From Solwaraspora sp. WMMD1047 (GTDB taxonomy: Bacteria > Actinomycetota > Actinomycetes > Mycobacteriales > Micromonosporaceae), in NCBI RefSeq assembly GCF_029626155.1, contig NZ_JARUBL010000001.1:1674001-1738000 (forward strand): 64,000 bases of DNA. Direction: 5' to 3'. The translations under genes and the position numbers were made by a program. Shown here in pieces: positions 1 through 7,675 of this stretch (position 1 is its first letter; each line of letters begins with the position of its first letter). The notes beneath the pieces were generated by a model. The model saw only the letters and a program-made list of their open reading frames with translations, did no database searches and was not told where the DNA came from.

Positions 1-1
1 C

Positions 2-865
2 GCCGTGCTGGCCGCCGTCGTCGGGGTCGCCCTCGCCGTGCAGTCCGGCGCACCGGCCTGCGCCGCCGGGCTGGCGGCACCGCCGGACGGCAGCACCCGG
101 CAGGGCAAGGCCACCTTCTACGACTCCGGCGGCGCGGGCGGCAACTGCTCCTACCCGAGCGCCCCGGCCGACCGGATGTACGTCGCGCTCGGCCCCTCCG
201 AGTACGCCGACGCGGCCGCCTGCGGCGGGTACCTCGACGTGACCGGTCCCAAGGGCAAGGTCCGGGTACTGGTGATGGACCGCTGCCCGGAGTGTCCCGC
301 CGGGCACATCGACCTGTCGAAGGAGGCGTTCGCGAAGATCGCCGATCCGGTACAGGGGATCGTCCCGGTCAGCTACCGGGCGGTGGCGAACCCGTCCGGG
401 GTCGGGCCGCTGACCTTCCGGATGAAGGACGGCACGTCGCAGTTCTGGTTCGCCGTCCTGGTCGGCGAGCACGGCAACGCCCTGCGTTCGGTGGAGGCGC
501 GGTCGGGCGGTTCGGCCTGGCGGCCCGCCGACCGGCAGGACTACAACTACTGGGTCATCGACGGTGGGCTCGGCGCCGGGCCGTACAGCATCCGCGTCAC
601 CGACGTGCGCGGGCAGCGGGCCGTCGCCCAGGGCATCAAGCTGCTGCCCGAGCAGACCCAGCGCAGCACCGTGCGGATGTACGGCGGCGGGTCCGCGCCC
701 GGTCGGGCCGCCGCGTCGCCCACCCGCCGGTCGCCCGGCCCGCCGACCCCGACCCCCGCCGGCAGCCCATCCGGTACGCCGACCGCCGCGGCTGGCGTAC
801 CCGTTGCTCCCGGGACCACCGCGGCGCCGGCGGCCGCGTCGGTGCCCGCCAGTTGCGACGGCTGA
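2..865 (+). CDS. Secreted expansin-like protein (5' end cut by window)
   Basis: The reading frame is already open at the window edge; the first GTG at 5 falls inside a hydrophobic signal-peptide-like stretch, so the true start is probably upstream. After the signal (ending near ACAAG) comes a double-psi beta-barrel/RlpA-like domain (about residues 34-125) with the features GKATFYDSGG, several cysteines, and DRCPECPAGHIDLS containing the conserved HxDLS segment. A second beta domain of the expansin C-terminal type follows (about 130-225), then a Pro/Thr/Ala-rich tail. Bacterial expansins loosen or bind cell-wall polysaccharide without hydrolysis; that role is inferred from the family. It stands alone on the plus strand, convergent with the next operon. 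Confidence 0.75.
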   Translation, partial: AVLAAVVGVALAVQSGAPACAAGLAAPPDGSTRQGKATFYDSGGAGGNCSYPSAPADRMYVALGPSEYADAAACGGYLDVTGPKGKVRVLVMDRCPECPAGHIDLSKEAFAKIADPVQGIVPVSYRAVANPSGVGPLTFRMKDGTSQFWFAVLVGEHGNALRSVEARSGGSAWRPADRQDYNYWVIDGGLGAGPYSIRVTDVRGQRAVAQGIKLLPEQTQRSTVRMYGGGSAPGRAAASPTRRSPGPPTPTPAGSPSGTPTAAAGVPVAPGTTAAPAAASVPASCDG

Positions 866-887
866 CCCGGGTGGTCGGCCGTCGGGG

Positions 888-1571
888 TCAGGTGCTGGCG
901 AACAGTGCTCCCCAGCCGGGCGCCTCGTCGGGGTCGCGGGCCCAGCCGGCGAGCAGGTTGGTGACGACCCGGTCGGAATCGTCGATGGTGGCCCGGGCCA
1001 GCTCCCGCAGCGCGTCCATCCCGGCCGCGGTCGGCCGCTCGACCGTGGCCTGCGCCTGCTCCGGGTCCAGCACCATTGCCCGGGCGATCGCGGTGGCGCC
1101 GCGCTTGCCGATCGCGGACGCCATCGACTCCAGGTGGCGCAGCGTGGTCAGGGCCGAGGCGGCGAACGAGTTCGCGGCCGACAGGCAGGCGGCGGCCGAA
1201 CCGGCCGCGGCGCTGGCCGCCGCGGTGGCGATCTGGTGCGCGAAGGCGGCCAGGATCGTCGACACCACCGCGTAGGCGACGACCAGCAGGAACAGCATGG
1301 TTCCGACGCAGAGCAGGGTCACCCCCACCACCACCGCGACCACCTGCGATCTGACGCCTGGCCGGTCGGGTCCGGCGCTGCGCCGGGCGTCGTCGAGCCG
1401 GTCGTGCAGGTCGAGCCAGTTGACGCCGGCCTGGATGATCGCCAGCGGGTCACACTGGTGGAAGTAGACGATCTGGGCGACCGGCCACGCGGACGGGATC
1501 ACCGCCGCGGCGACCGAGATCTCCACCATCGCCGTTCTCGCCGCGTCGGCGGCGGCGCTGCTCCGAGTCAT
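888..1571 (-). CDS. Hypothetical membrane protein, third gene of YbaB operon
   Basis: A 227-residue protein. The start was placed at 1571 because GAGGAG lies a few bases upstream; an upstream in-frame start at 1616 lacks such a site. The N-terminal half is soluble and contains NWLDLHDRL; one strong hydrophobic segment (VVAVVVGVTLLCVGTMLFLL) is followed by an Ala-rich helical region. It is the last of three minus-strand genes starting with a YbaB-like protein. Similar trios in Micromonosporaceae often neighbour type VII (ESX) secretion substrates, so a role as a WXG100-like or toxin-scaffold protein is possible, but nothing diagnostic is visible. Confidence 0.6.
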   Translation of the reverse strand: MTRSSAAADAARTAMVEISVAAAVIPSAWPVAQIVYFHQCDPLAIIQAGVNWLDLHDRLDDARRSAGPDRPGVRSQVVAVVVGVTLLCVGTMLFLLVVAYAVVSTILAAFAHQIATAAASAAAGSAAACLSAANSFAASALTTLRHLESMASAIGKRGATAIARAMVLDPEQAQATVERPTAAGMDALRELARATIDDSDRVVTNLLAGWARDPDEAPGWGALFAST

Positions 1572-1625
1572 CCCACTCCTCGATGGTTGTCCTCGGTTGA
1601 TCCAGCGCCCCGGCACCCGGATTCG

Positions 1626-1883
1626 TTACGTGGCGGCGTCCGGGTCCTCGGCGGCACCCGCCAGCCGCGGCGTGGCGACACCGGATTGGTCCCGCCGGGC
1701 CGCCAGTTCGCCGGCCATGAACTGCGCCGCGGCGCGGTACGCGACCGCCAGGTGCGGGGAGACCGCGGCGTAGTTGCTCTCCTCGATCGCACCCGCCGCG
1801 GCCAGCGCCGCATCCGCCGCGTCGAGCGGGCTCGGCGCGGTCACCTCGTCGGCGGGCCGCCCAGCACTGTTCGACTCGGTCAT
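1626..1883 (-). CDS. Small Ala-rich hypothetical protein
   Basis: An 85-residue protein starting at ATG 1883, preceded by GGAAGGA. It is Ala-rich, acidic and predicted helical (for example DAADAALAAAGAIEESNYAA), with no membrane segment. It lies between the YbaB-like gene and the 227-residue membrane protein with short gaps, so the three are probably one transcript. Family not recognised; helical ESX-secretion-associated small proteins have this look, but that is only a resemblance. Confidence 0.55.
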   Translation of the reverse strand: MTESNSAGRPADEVTAPSPLDAADAALAAAGAIEESNYAAVSPHLAVAYRAAAQFMAGELAARRDQSGVATPRLAGAAEDPDAAT

Positions 1884-1939
1884 GCCGTCCTTCCCATGGA
1901 ACTGCCGGCCGGGCCTGCGGCGCCGGGCCGGGCCTGCGG

Positions 1940-2386
1940 TCAGAGACCGAACTGGCGCCGCATCCGCTCGAACATCAGGTTCGTGTCCCGCGCCCCGGAG
2001 TTGATGAGGTCGTTCAGGTGCCGCAGCTTCTGCTGGGCGGCGGCCGGGTCGTGCGGCAGGGCCAGCGGACCGCCGCCGCCGGTCTGCTCCCGGATCAGGT
2101 CGTCGGTCTGCCGGGCCAGGTCGGCCCGGGCGCCGCGGGCCGCCTCCTGGAGGCTGCCGGCGAGATCGGTGGCGCCCCGCCGCAGCGCCCGAGGGTCGAT
2201 CTCGACCTCGTGGGTCGGGTCGTCGGCCGTGCAGGCGACCCGCACCATGCCGTCCGGACTCACCGCCCGGCCGACGAGTTCGGAGAGCTGGGAGTTGAGC
2301 CGCTCGGAGCGGTCGAACTGGTCCTGCATCTGCCGCAACAGCGAACTCAGGCTGGTGCCGGCGCCCGGGTTGGTGGGGTCTGACAT
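1940..2386 (-). CDS. YbaB/EbfC-family nucleoid-associated-like protein
   Basis: A 148-residue protein starting at ATG 2386 behind a GAGGACC site. The pattern of an N-terminal helix (LSSLLRQMQDQFDRSERLNSQL), a short beta-sheet with DGMVRVACTADDPTHEVEIDP, and a C-terminal helix matches the YbaB/EbfC fold, which binds DNA as a dimer. Unlike the classical ybaB-recR pair, it heads an operon with two uncharacterised small proteins; actinomycetes carry many such paralogues next to secretion or toxin-like genes, so the DNA-binding role is not assured. Confidence 0.8.
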   Translation of the reverse strand: MSDPTNPGAGTSLSSLLRQMQDQFDRSERLNSQLSELVGRAVSPDGMVRVACTADDPTHEVEIDPRALRRGATDLAGSLQEAARGARADLARQTDDLIREQTGGGGPLALPHDPAAAQQKLRHLNDLINSGARDTNLMFERMRRQFGL

Positions 2387-2506
2387 GGTCCTCCTCAGTC
2401 CGCTTCAGGCCGCGGCCGGTAGAGCTCGCAATTGTCGCAGAGCCCGACGGGTGCGGTGGTCCGCGTTCCGGGCGGACCAGCTCCCGTACCGGGTGCTCCG
2501 ACGGCG

Positions 2507-3154
2507 TCAGCCGGCCGGGACCGGCCGGGCCCGATCGGTGAGGAGCCGGACGGCGAGCGCGCCGAGCACCGATGCCATGAACCACTGCTGGATCCGCAAC
2601 CAGCCGGGCCGGCCGGCGAGCCAGCCGGCGATCCGGCCGGCGGCGACGACGATCAGGCAGTTCACCGTGACGGCCACGACGATCTGGGTCAGGCCGAGCA
2701 GCAGGCCCTGACCGGCCACCGAGCCGCGGGCCGGGTCGATGAACTGGGGCAGCAGGGAGATGTAGAGCACCGCGATCTTCGGGTTGAGCAGGTTGGTGAG
2801 CAGGCCCATCAGGAACAACCGGCGGGGCGGGTCCGGGGGCAGCTGCCGGGCCACGAAGAGCGCGCCGTTGCGGGACCGCACCGCCTGCCAGGCCAGCCAG
2901 AGCAGATAGCCGGCGCCGGCCAGCCGGATCAGGTCGTAGAGCGGCGGCACCAGGGCGAACAGTGTGGTCAGCCCGGCCGCCGAGCCGACCAGGTAGACCA
3001 GGAACCCGGCCGCCACCCCGAGCAGGGAGACCAGGCCGGCGGTCCGGCCCTGGGCCAGGGTGCGGGAGATCAGGTAGATCATGTTCGGGCCGGGGGTGAG
3101 CACCAGGCCGAGCGCGACAAGCGCGATTCCCAGTGCAGCCGTGGCATCGACCAT
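2507..3154 (-). CDS. LysE-family translocator
   Basis: A 215-residue integral membrane protein with about six hydrophobic segments. It starts at ATG 3154 with GGAGGTCGTC upstream. The N-terminal signature PGPNMIYLISR and the internal NLLNPKIAVLYISLLPQF are typical of the LysE/RhtB amino-acid exporter superfamily. Members export basic amino acids, homoserine, threonine or related compounds; the substrate cannot be told from sequence. Monocistronic. Confidence 0.85.
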   Translation of the reverse strand: MVDATAALGIALVALGLVLTPGPNMIYLISRTLAQGRTAGLVSLLGVAAGFLVYLVGSAAGLTTLFALVPPLYDLIRLAGAGYLLWLAWQAVRSRNGALFVARQLPPDPPRRLFLMGLLTNLLNPKIAVLYISLLPQFIDPARGSVAGQGLLLGLTQIVVAVTVNCLIVVAAGRIAGWLAGRPGWLRIQQWFMASVLGALAVRLLTDRARPVPAG

Positions 3155-3263
3155 GACGACCTCCCCGTGGTTGACGACCGGCCCGACCGCACCGGTCCGG
3201 ATCGAGCCTGGCCGGCCCGGTCCGCACCGGCCAGATCCAATCCGCCGGTCGCGGCCCCCCGGG

Positions 3264-4529
3264 TCACCGCGGGAAGTAGGTGTCGAGCAGCTCGTTGCGG
3301 AACTTGCCGGCCGGATCGAAGTGCCGCATCAGGTCGAGGAAGTCGCCGTGCCGGTCGTACCGGTCACGCAGTTCGGCGGCGGGCACCGCGAACACCTTGC
3401 CCCAGTGCGGGCGGGCGCCCAGCCCGGCCAGCTCCCGCTCGACGGCGGCCAGCACCGGCGCCACCGCCTCGGGGTCCTTCACCCAGGTGAAGTGGATCGC
3501 CACGCTGTCCCGGCCGTAGCTCGGGCTCAGCCACAGGTCGTCGGCGGCGACGGTCCGGATCTCGGAGATCTGCAGGACCGGGGCGACCAGGTGCCGGACC
3601 CGGTCCACTGCGTCCAGCGCCTCGGTCATCCGGGTCCGGGGGAGCAGATACTCGGACTGCAGCTCCTCTCCGCTGCTCGGGGTGAACTCGAGCCGGAAAT
3701 GGGGCAGCCGGGCGTACCAGGGGCCGGGTTCGCCGAGCTGCCCGGTGCAGTTCTCGGCGGACATCCCGGGCACCGGGTGCAGCGGGCGGTCGGCGAGCGT
3801 CGCGCCGAACCAGCGCGGCGTCGGTTGCCACGGCCCGGGGTCGTCCACCCGCCGCTTGATCCACACCTGGTTGAACCGCGGCCCGGTCCAGTCGGTGAAG
3901 AGGCTGACGCTGTGCCCGGCGCCGAACACCTCGGCCTGGTGCGCGTCGAGCTCGGCGCGCGGCAGGTCCTGGTAGACGTACTGCCGCAGGTCGAAGGCCG
4001 GCACCAGATCGAGGGTGAGGTCGACGACCACGCCGAGCGCCCCCAGCGCGACGACCGACCCGGGGAATCGGTCGGGGTCGGCCCGCCGGTCGAGGGTGAC
4101 CAGGTCGCCGTCCGCGGTGACCAGCCGGAGCGCCGAGACCGAGGTGGCCAGGCCGCCGTTGCGGTCGCCGGAGCCGTGGGTGCCGGTGGCGCAGGCACCG
4201 GCGACCGAGATGTGCGGCAGCGAGGCGAGGTTGGGCAGCGCCCAGCCGGCGGCGTGCAGCCGGGCCACCAGGTCGCCGTAGCGGAGCCCGGCCGGGACCC
4301 GCACCCGCGGGCCGGCCGGGTCGAACCGGAGGTCCGCCGGCAGCCCGGCGACCGAGACCTGGTCGCCGGTGGTGTCGGCCAGCCGGTTGAAGGAGTGCCC
4401 GGTGCCGAGCGTGCGCAGCCGGGACCGGCCCGCCACCAGTTTTCGCAGCTCGTCGAGGGTGTCCGGGCGGTGCAGCCGGCCGGCGCGGAAGGTCACGTTG
4501 CCGGCCCAGTTGGTGCGCGTCTCGGTCAT
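3264..4529 (-). CDS. FAD-dependent alditol/aldonolactone oxidase (AldO-like)
   Basis: A 421-residue flavoprotein. The N-terminal PCMH FAD-binding domain contains RTLGTGHSFNRL; the His (about residue 45) is the position that carries covalent FAD in alditol oxidases. Further FAD-contact motifs are SVAGACATGTHGSGDRNGG and the C-terminal GKFRNELLDTYFPR. The C-terminal half is the ALO (sugar-1,4-lactone oxidase) domain. Known relatives oxidise polyols such as xylitol or sorbitol, or L-gulono-lactone, at C1 with O2. The start codon overlaps the stop of the upstream TetR gene (ATGA), so the two are translationally coupled and the oxidase is likely under that regulator. Confidence 0.85.
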   Translation of the reverse strand: MTETRTNWAGNVTFRAGRLHRPDTLDELRKLVAGRSRLRTLGTGHSFNRLADTTGDQVSVAGLPADLRFDPAGPRVRVPAGLRYGDLVARLHAAGWALPNLASLPHISVAGACATGTHGSGDRNGGLATSVSALRLVTADGDLVTLDRRADPDRFPGSVVALGALGVVVDLTLDLVPAFDLRQYVYQDLPRAELDAHQAEVFGAGHSVSLFTDWTGPRFNQVWIKRRVDDPGPWQPTPRWFGATLADRPLHPVPGMSAENCTGQLGEPGPWYARLPHFRLEFTPSSGEELQSEYLLPRTRMTEALDAVDRVRHLVAPVLQISEIRTVAADDLWLSPSYGRDSVAIHFTWVKDPEAVAPVLAAVERELAGLGARPHWGKVFAVPAAELRDRYDRHGDFLDLMRHFDPAGKFRNELLDTYFPR

Positions 4530-5179
4530 GGGTGTCCTTCCGGGGCATCGGTGGCGGCGGGGTGCAGGTCGGTGGCCAGTCCGGCCAGTACCAGGTCCAG
4601 GCCCTGTCGAAACTCGTCGGCGGGGTCGATCCGGGCGGCCGCCCGGGCGGTTTCGGCCAGCATCGGGAACTCGTGCCGGGGCAGCCGGGCGAGCGCGGCG
4701 GTGCCGGCTCCGGAGAGCGAGCCGAGCTGGTCGGACTGCAGGGCGCCGACGACGTACGCCAGCAGGGTGCGGAAGGCGATCGCCCGGCGCTCCCCGGCGA
4801 GGCCGGCGCCGGCCAGCAGGGACATCATCGCCTCGCCCCAGCGGACCGTGCTGACGCAGACGTTTCGGTGGGCGAGCATCAGCGGAATCACCGCCGGGTG
4901 GTCGCTCAGCGCGTCCCGGATCCGCCGGCAGAGCGCGGCGAGCCGCCGGTCCCACCGGTCGGTGGGTGGTGTCGCCAGATTGACCGGGGTGAGGACGTGG
5001 TCGACGACGAGCCGTTCCAGTTCGGCGCGGTCGTCGAGGTAGCGGTAGAGCGACATGGTGCCCACGCCCAGCTCACCGGCGACCGCGCGCATCGACAGCG
5101 CGGTCGACCCGTGCCGGTCGAGGACCGCCAGGGCGGCCGCCGCGATGGCGCCTGAGGTCAGGGAGCGGGGACGTGGCAT
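4526..5179 (-). CDS. TetR-family regulator with TetR_C-type domain
   Basis: A 217-residue protein. ATG 5179 was chosen because it gives the usual short arm before the HTH. N-terminal HTH: LSMRAVAGELGVGTMSLYRYL (about residues 28-48). The C-terminal ligand domain has the TetR_C pattern (VDHVLTPVNLATPPTDRWDRR). It is transcribed first in a two-gene operon with the AldO-like oxidase and overlaps it by ATGA, so it probably autoregulates and senses the substrate or product of that enzyme. Repeated palindromic sequence sits just upstream. Confidence 0.85.
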   Translation of the reverse strand: MPRPRSLTSGAIAAAALAVLDRHGSTALSMRAVAGELGVGTMSLYRYLDDRAELERLVVDHVLTPVNLATPPTDRWDRRLAALCRRIRDALSDHPAVIPLMLAHRNVCVSTVRWGEAMMSLLAGAGLAGERRAIAFRTLLAYVVGALQSDQLGSLSGAGTAALARLPRHEFPMLAETARAAARIDPADEFRQGLDLVLAGLATDLHPAATDAPEGHP

Positions 5180-5184
5180 GGCCC

Positions 5185-5226
5185 TGACAGCGTACGGGGT
5201 TGACAGCGTACGGCGTACGCGTACCG
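5185..5226. promoter_or_regulatory. Candidate TetR operator: tandem repeat plus palindrome
   Basis: Two copies of TGACAGCGTACGG (5185-5197 and 5201-5213), 16 bp apart, run into the palindrome GTACGCGTAC (5215-5224). This lies directly upstream of the TetR-family start at 5179, where an autoregulatory operator is expected. No binding data; inference from position and symmetry. Confidence 0.45.
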
Positions 5227-5432
5227 TCACCGGGCAGGAGTGCGCCATGCGCCAACTGGGGTGGGCGACATGCCGACGATGCGACAGCCCGGTAGCCGGG
5301 GTAAGCCGACCGGTAGCCGCCGTGAGCCGGCGCTGAGCCGGCTGTGATCGTGCTGCCGAGTCTGGTGTCGACGCCGCTGGACAGTTCGGTCCGGGGCGCG
5401 ACGGGTGACCGTCGGACACTGGAGGAGTTGGC

Positions 5433-6044
5433 ATGGACAGGATCAATCGAGGACGGGTCGCGCGGGTCGGCGCGGCGCTGGCCGGCGCCGCGCTGCTGGT
5501 CGGTCAGCTCGCGTTCGGCGCCGCGCCGGCTCAGGCCGCACCCGCCGGAGTCAACTGCGTCGGCGACCTGACCGGACGGGCGGGGCTGGTCTGCTTCGAC
5601 ACCCTCACCGAGGCGGTGCGTACGGCGACCGCCGGCCGGTTCGCCGACGCGCCCCGCACCGGCGCGGAGGCGGTCAAGGACCCGGCGTTCGCCGCGGGCG
5701 TGGCCGCCGCGAACGCCGACGGCCGGGCGGCACTGGCCGCCCGGATCGTCATCAGCATCGAGTACGACCTGGCCAACCACGACGAGACCGACGGCACCCT
5801 GATCTGGTACGGCGACAAGGAGTGCAGCAACCGCACCACCGACGTCGACTACTCGATCGCGAACTACAACGTCTCCGCACCCGCCTGGGTGAACCGCATC
5901 ACCTCGTTCCAGACGTTCGGCAACTGCTGGACGAAGCACTACGAGAACACCAACTTCGGTGGTGCGTCGGTCGGTTTCCAGGGCAGCCGCAACCACATCG
6001 GCGCGGCGATGGACAACCGGACCAGCTCGGAGCAGTGGTCCTGA
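5433..6044 (+). CDS. Secreted crystallin/I36-like small protein
   Basis: A 203-residue exported protein with a signal peptide (basic RINRGR, hydrophobic core, cleavage near AQAAPAG). The mature protein has cysteines at CVGD, CFDT, ECSN and NCWT, and ends with a beta-rich segment (NCWTKHYENTNFGG then GASVGF) that resembles the beta/gamma-crystallin or peptidase-inhibitor I36 fold common in secreted actinomycete proteins. Specific function unknown. Stands alone between a minus-strand TetR operon and the phosphoesterase gene. Confidence 0.6.
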   Translation: MDRINRGRVARVGAALAGAALLVGQLAFGAAPAQAAPAGVNCVGDLTGRAGLVCFDTLTEAVRTATAGRFADAPRTGAEAVKDPAFAAGVAAANADGRAALAARIVISIEYDLANHDETDGTLIWYGDKECSNRTTDVDYSIANYNVSAPAWVNRITSFQTFGNCWTKHYENTNFGGASVGFQGSRNHIGAAMDNRTSSEQWS

Positions 6045-6104
6045 CCGGAGTCCGGACCCCGGGCGGCCACCTGCGATCGGGGGTGGCCGCCCGGTCGGCG
6101 GGGC

Positions 6105-6110
6105 TAGGCT
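6105..6110 (+). promoter_or_regulatory. -10 box for leaderless phosphoesterase mRNA
   Basis: TAGGCT is followed by a 7-nt spacer and then GTG at 6118. This TANNNT-N6/7-start spacing is the actinobacterial leaderless arrangement, and no ribosome-binding site precedes the GTG. It supports that start. Confidence 0.55.
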
Positions 6111-6117
6111 GGCCGGC

Positions 6118-6615
6118 GTGCGGCTGGTCATCATGGCGGACACCCACCTGCCGAAGCGGGCCCGCGACCTGCCGGCTCCGCTGTGGGACGCGGTCGACGG
6201 CGCCGACCTGGTCATCCACGCCGGGGACTGGGTGAGTGTGGCGCTCCTCGACGAGCTGGAGCGGCGCAGCCGCCGGCTGGTCGGGGTGTACGGCAACAAC
6301 GACGGGCCGGAACTGCGGGCCCGGCTGCCGGAGATCGCCCGGTTCGAGGCGGCCGGCCTGCGGATCGCGGTGGTGCACGAGACCGGGCCGGCGGGCGGGC
6401 GGGACCGTCGCTGCGCGGCCCGGTTCCCCGACCGCGACCTGCTGGTCTTCGGGCACTCCCACATCCCCTGGGACAGCACCGCCCCGGGTGGCCTGCGGCT
6501 GCTCAACCCCGGCTCGCCGACCGACCGCCGCCGGCAGCCGTACGCCAGCTATCTGACCGCCGACGCGGACGACGGCCGGTTGTCGGCCGTGACCCTGCAC
6601 ACCGTCGCCCGTTGA
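6118..6615 (+). CDS. YfcE/MJ0936-type metallophosphoesterase
   Basis: A 165-residue cytosolic phosphodiesterase. All five metal-binding motifs are visible in order: ADTHLP (DxH), HAGDW (GD), YGNNDG (GNND), VVHETG (H), and FGHSHIP (GHxH). The family hydrolyses phosphodiesters with Mn2+ or Ni2+ at a dinuclear site; physiological substrate unknown. Start GTG 6118 is supported by the -10 box 7 nt upstream. Confidence 0.85.
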   Translation: MRLVIMADTHLPKRARDLPAPLWDAVDGADLVIHAGDWVSVALLDELERRSRRLVGVYGNNDGPELRARLPEIARFEAAGLRIAVVHETGPAGGRDRRCAARFPDRDLLVFGHSHIPWDSTAPGGLRLLNPGSPTDRRRQPYASYLTADADDGRLSAVTLHTVAR

Positions 6616-6644
6616 GTCCGCCGGGTCGGCGGCGGCGGCCGGCA

Positions 6645-6650
6645 TAGGCT
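6645..6650 (+). promoter_or_regulatory. -10 box for leaderless DUF427 mRNA
   Basis: TAGGCT followed by 6 nt (GTGGGT) and ATG at 6657. The same hexamer and near-identical spacing as the promoter at 6105. It favours ATG 6657 over the in-frame GTG 6651. Confidence 0.55.
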
Positions 6651-6656
6651 GTGGGT

Positions 6657-6947
6657 ATGCCGAAAGCGATCTGGAACGACCTGGTCATCGCCGAGAGCCC
6701 GGACACCGTCCTGGTCGAGGGCAACCACTACTTCCCCCGGTCGGCGCTGCGCGACGATGTGGTGCGCGAGTCGGACACCCATACCCACTGCCCGTGGAAG
6801 GGCACGGCCTCCTACTACAGCCTGGAACACCAGGGGCGCAGCAGCGCCGACGCGGTCTGGTACTACCCGGAGCCGTTGCCCGAGGCCGAGATGGTCCGTG
6901 ACCGGGTGGCCTTCTGGAAGGACGTCAGGGTCGTCGCCGAGGACTGA
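6657..6947 (+). CDS. DUF427 domain protein
   Basis: A 96-residue single-domain protein. The motifs VLVEGNHYFPRSALR, THCPWKGTASYYSL and AVWYYPEPL are the hallmark of DUF427, a compact beta-rich family very common in actinobacteria. The conserved CPWKG cysteine-tryptophan segment suggests a ligand site, but no reaction is established. Convergent, with a 3-bp gap, to the TetR gene that follows. Confidence 0.9.
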   Translation: MPKAIWNDLVIAESPDTVLVEGNHYFPRSALRDDVVRESDTHTHCPWKGTASYYSLEHQGRSSADAVWYYPEPLPEAEMVRDRVAFWKDVRVVAED

Positions 6948-6950
6948 CCC

Positions 6951-7559
6951 TCACCGGCCGACCGCCAGCGCCCGGTCCACCAGGTCGACGATCGCCGCCG
7001 CCGCCCGCGCCGAGTCGAACCCCGGGTCGGCGAGCTGTTCGGCCACCACAGCGTCGATCGCGCCGTTGATGATGACCGCGGTGATCCGGGAGGCCGGCTC
7101 GGCCCGGTAGTCGCCGGCGGCCTTGGCCCCGTCGATGAGCGCGGCGACGCTCTGCCATCGGCTGGGGGCGTTCGGGCTGTCGGTGACGCCCGATTCGGCA
7201 CTGATCGCCTCGATGATCATCCGTGCGTGCGCCGGGCTGCCGCGCAGGTACGCGATGAGCGAGTGGATGTAGGCCCGCAGCGCGGCCGCCCCGGTGTGTG
7301 GCTCGACGGCGCCTCCCACCCGCGCGGTGAGTTGTTCGATCACCGTCCCGTACGCCGCCCGTACCACCGCGTCCTTGGACGGGAAGTGGTAGAGGACGGC
7401 CGCCTTCGAGATCTCCGCCGCCTCGGCGATCCGGGCCAGCGAGGTGCCCGCGTAGCCGTGCGCGGCGACCAGATCGATTGTCACCCGAATGAGCTGGGCG
7501 CGGCGGGCCTGCTCGGTGAGGGTCAGTGGCCGGCCGGCGCGTCCCTGGTCGACCGCCAT
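6951..7559 (-). CDS. TetR-family regulator, divergent to hydrolase
   Basis: A 202-residue protein. HTH in the N-terminus: TSLARIAEAAEISKAAVLYHF (about residues 38-58). The C-terminal helical domain is of the common actinomycete type. It is divergent from the alpha/beta-hydrolase gene, with a 105-bp shared region containing an inverted repeat, so it most likely represses that gene and possibly itself. Ligand unknown. Confidence 0.85.
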   Translation of the reverse strand: MAVDQGRAGRPLTLTEQARRAQLIRVTIDLVAAHGYAGTSLARIAEAAEISKAAVLYHFPSKDAVVRAAYGTVIEQLTARVGGAVEPHTGAAALRAYIHSLIAYLRGSPAHARMIIEAISAESGVTDSPNAPSRWQSVAALIDGAKAAGDYRAEPASRITAVIINGAIDAVVAEQLADPGFDSARAAAAIVDLVDRALAVGR

Positions 7560-7633
7560 GGCGCCACCGTACCGGGTGGTTTCGGCCGGGCGGTTCTCCC
7601 GCCCGGCCAGCTCTTGGTGACCTCTCGGTTAGA

Positions 7634-7675
7634 TTTTCTACCACGCGGTTAGTAATCTGAACGCATGGTAGAAAA
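7634..7675. promoter_or_regulatory. Inverted-repeat operator and leaderless promoter of hydrolase
   Basis: Arms TTTTCTACCACGC (7634-7646) and GCATGGTAGAAAA (7663-7675) form a 13-bp inverted repeat with one mismatch and a 16-bp centre. The centre holds TAATCT (7653-7658), a -10 box 6 nt from ATG 7665, and the right arm covers the start codon. Binding of the divergent TetR here would block initiation. A 10-bp half repeat (CGGTTAG) also occurs twice nearby. Confidence 0.5.

Noticed and set aside
564-2711. 715-residue plus-strand reading frame
   Set aside because: It is Arg/Pro/Gly-rich, overlaps four minus-strand genes with real motifs and RBS, and is the usual GC-rich antisense shadow.
3081-5042. 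653-residue plus-strand reading frame
   Set aside because: Runs opposite to the AldO-like and TetR genes, which have clear domains; its sequence has no domain-like pattern.
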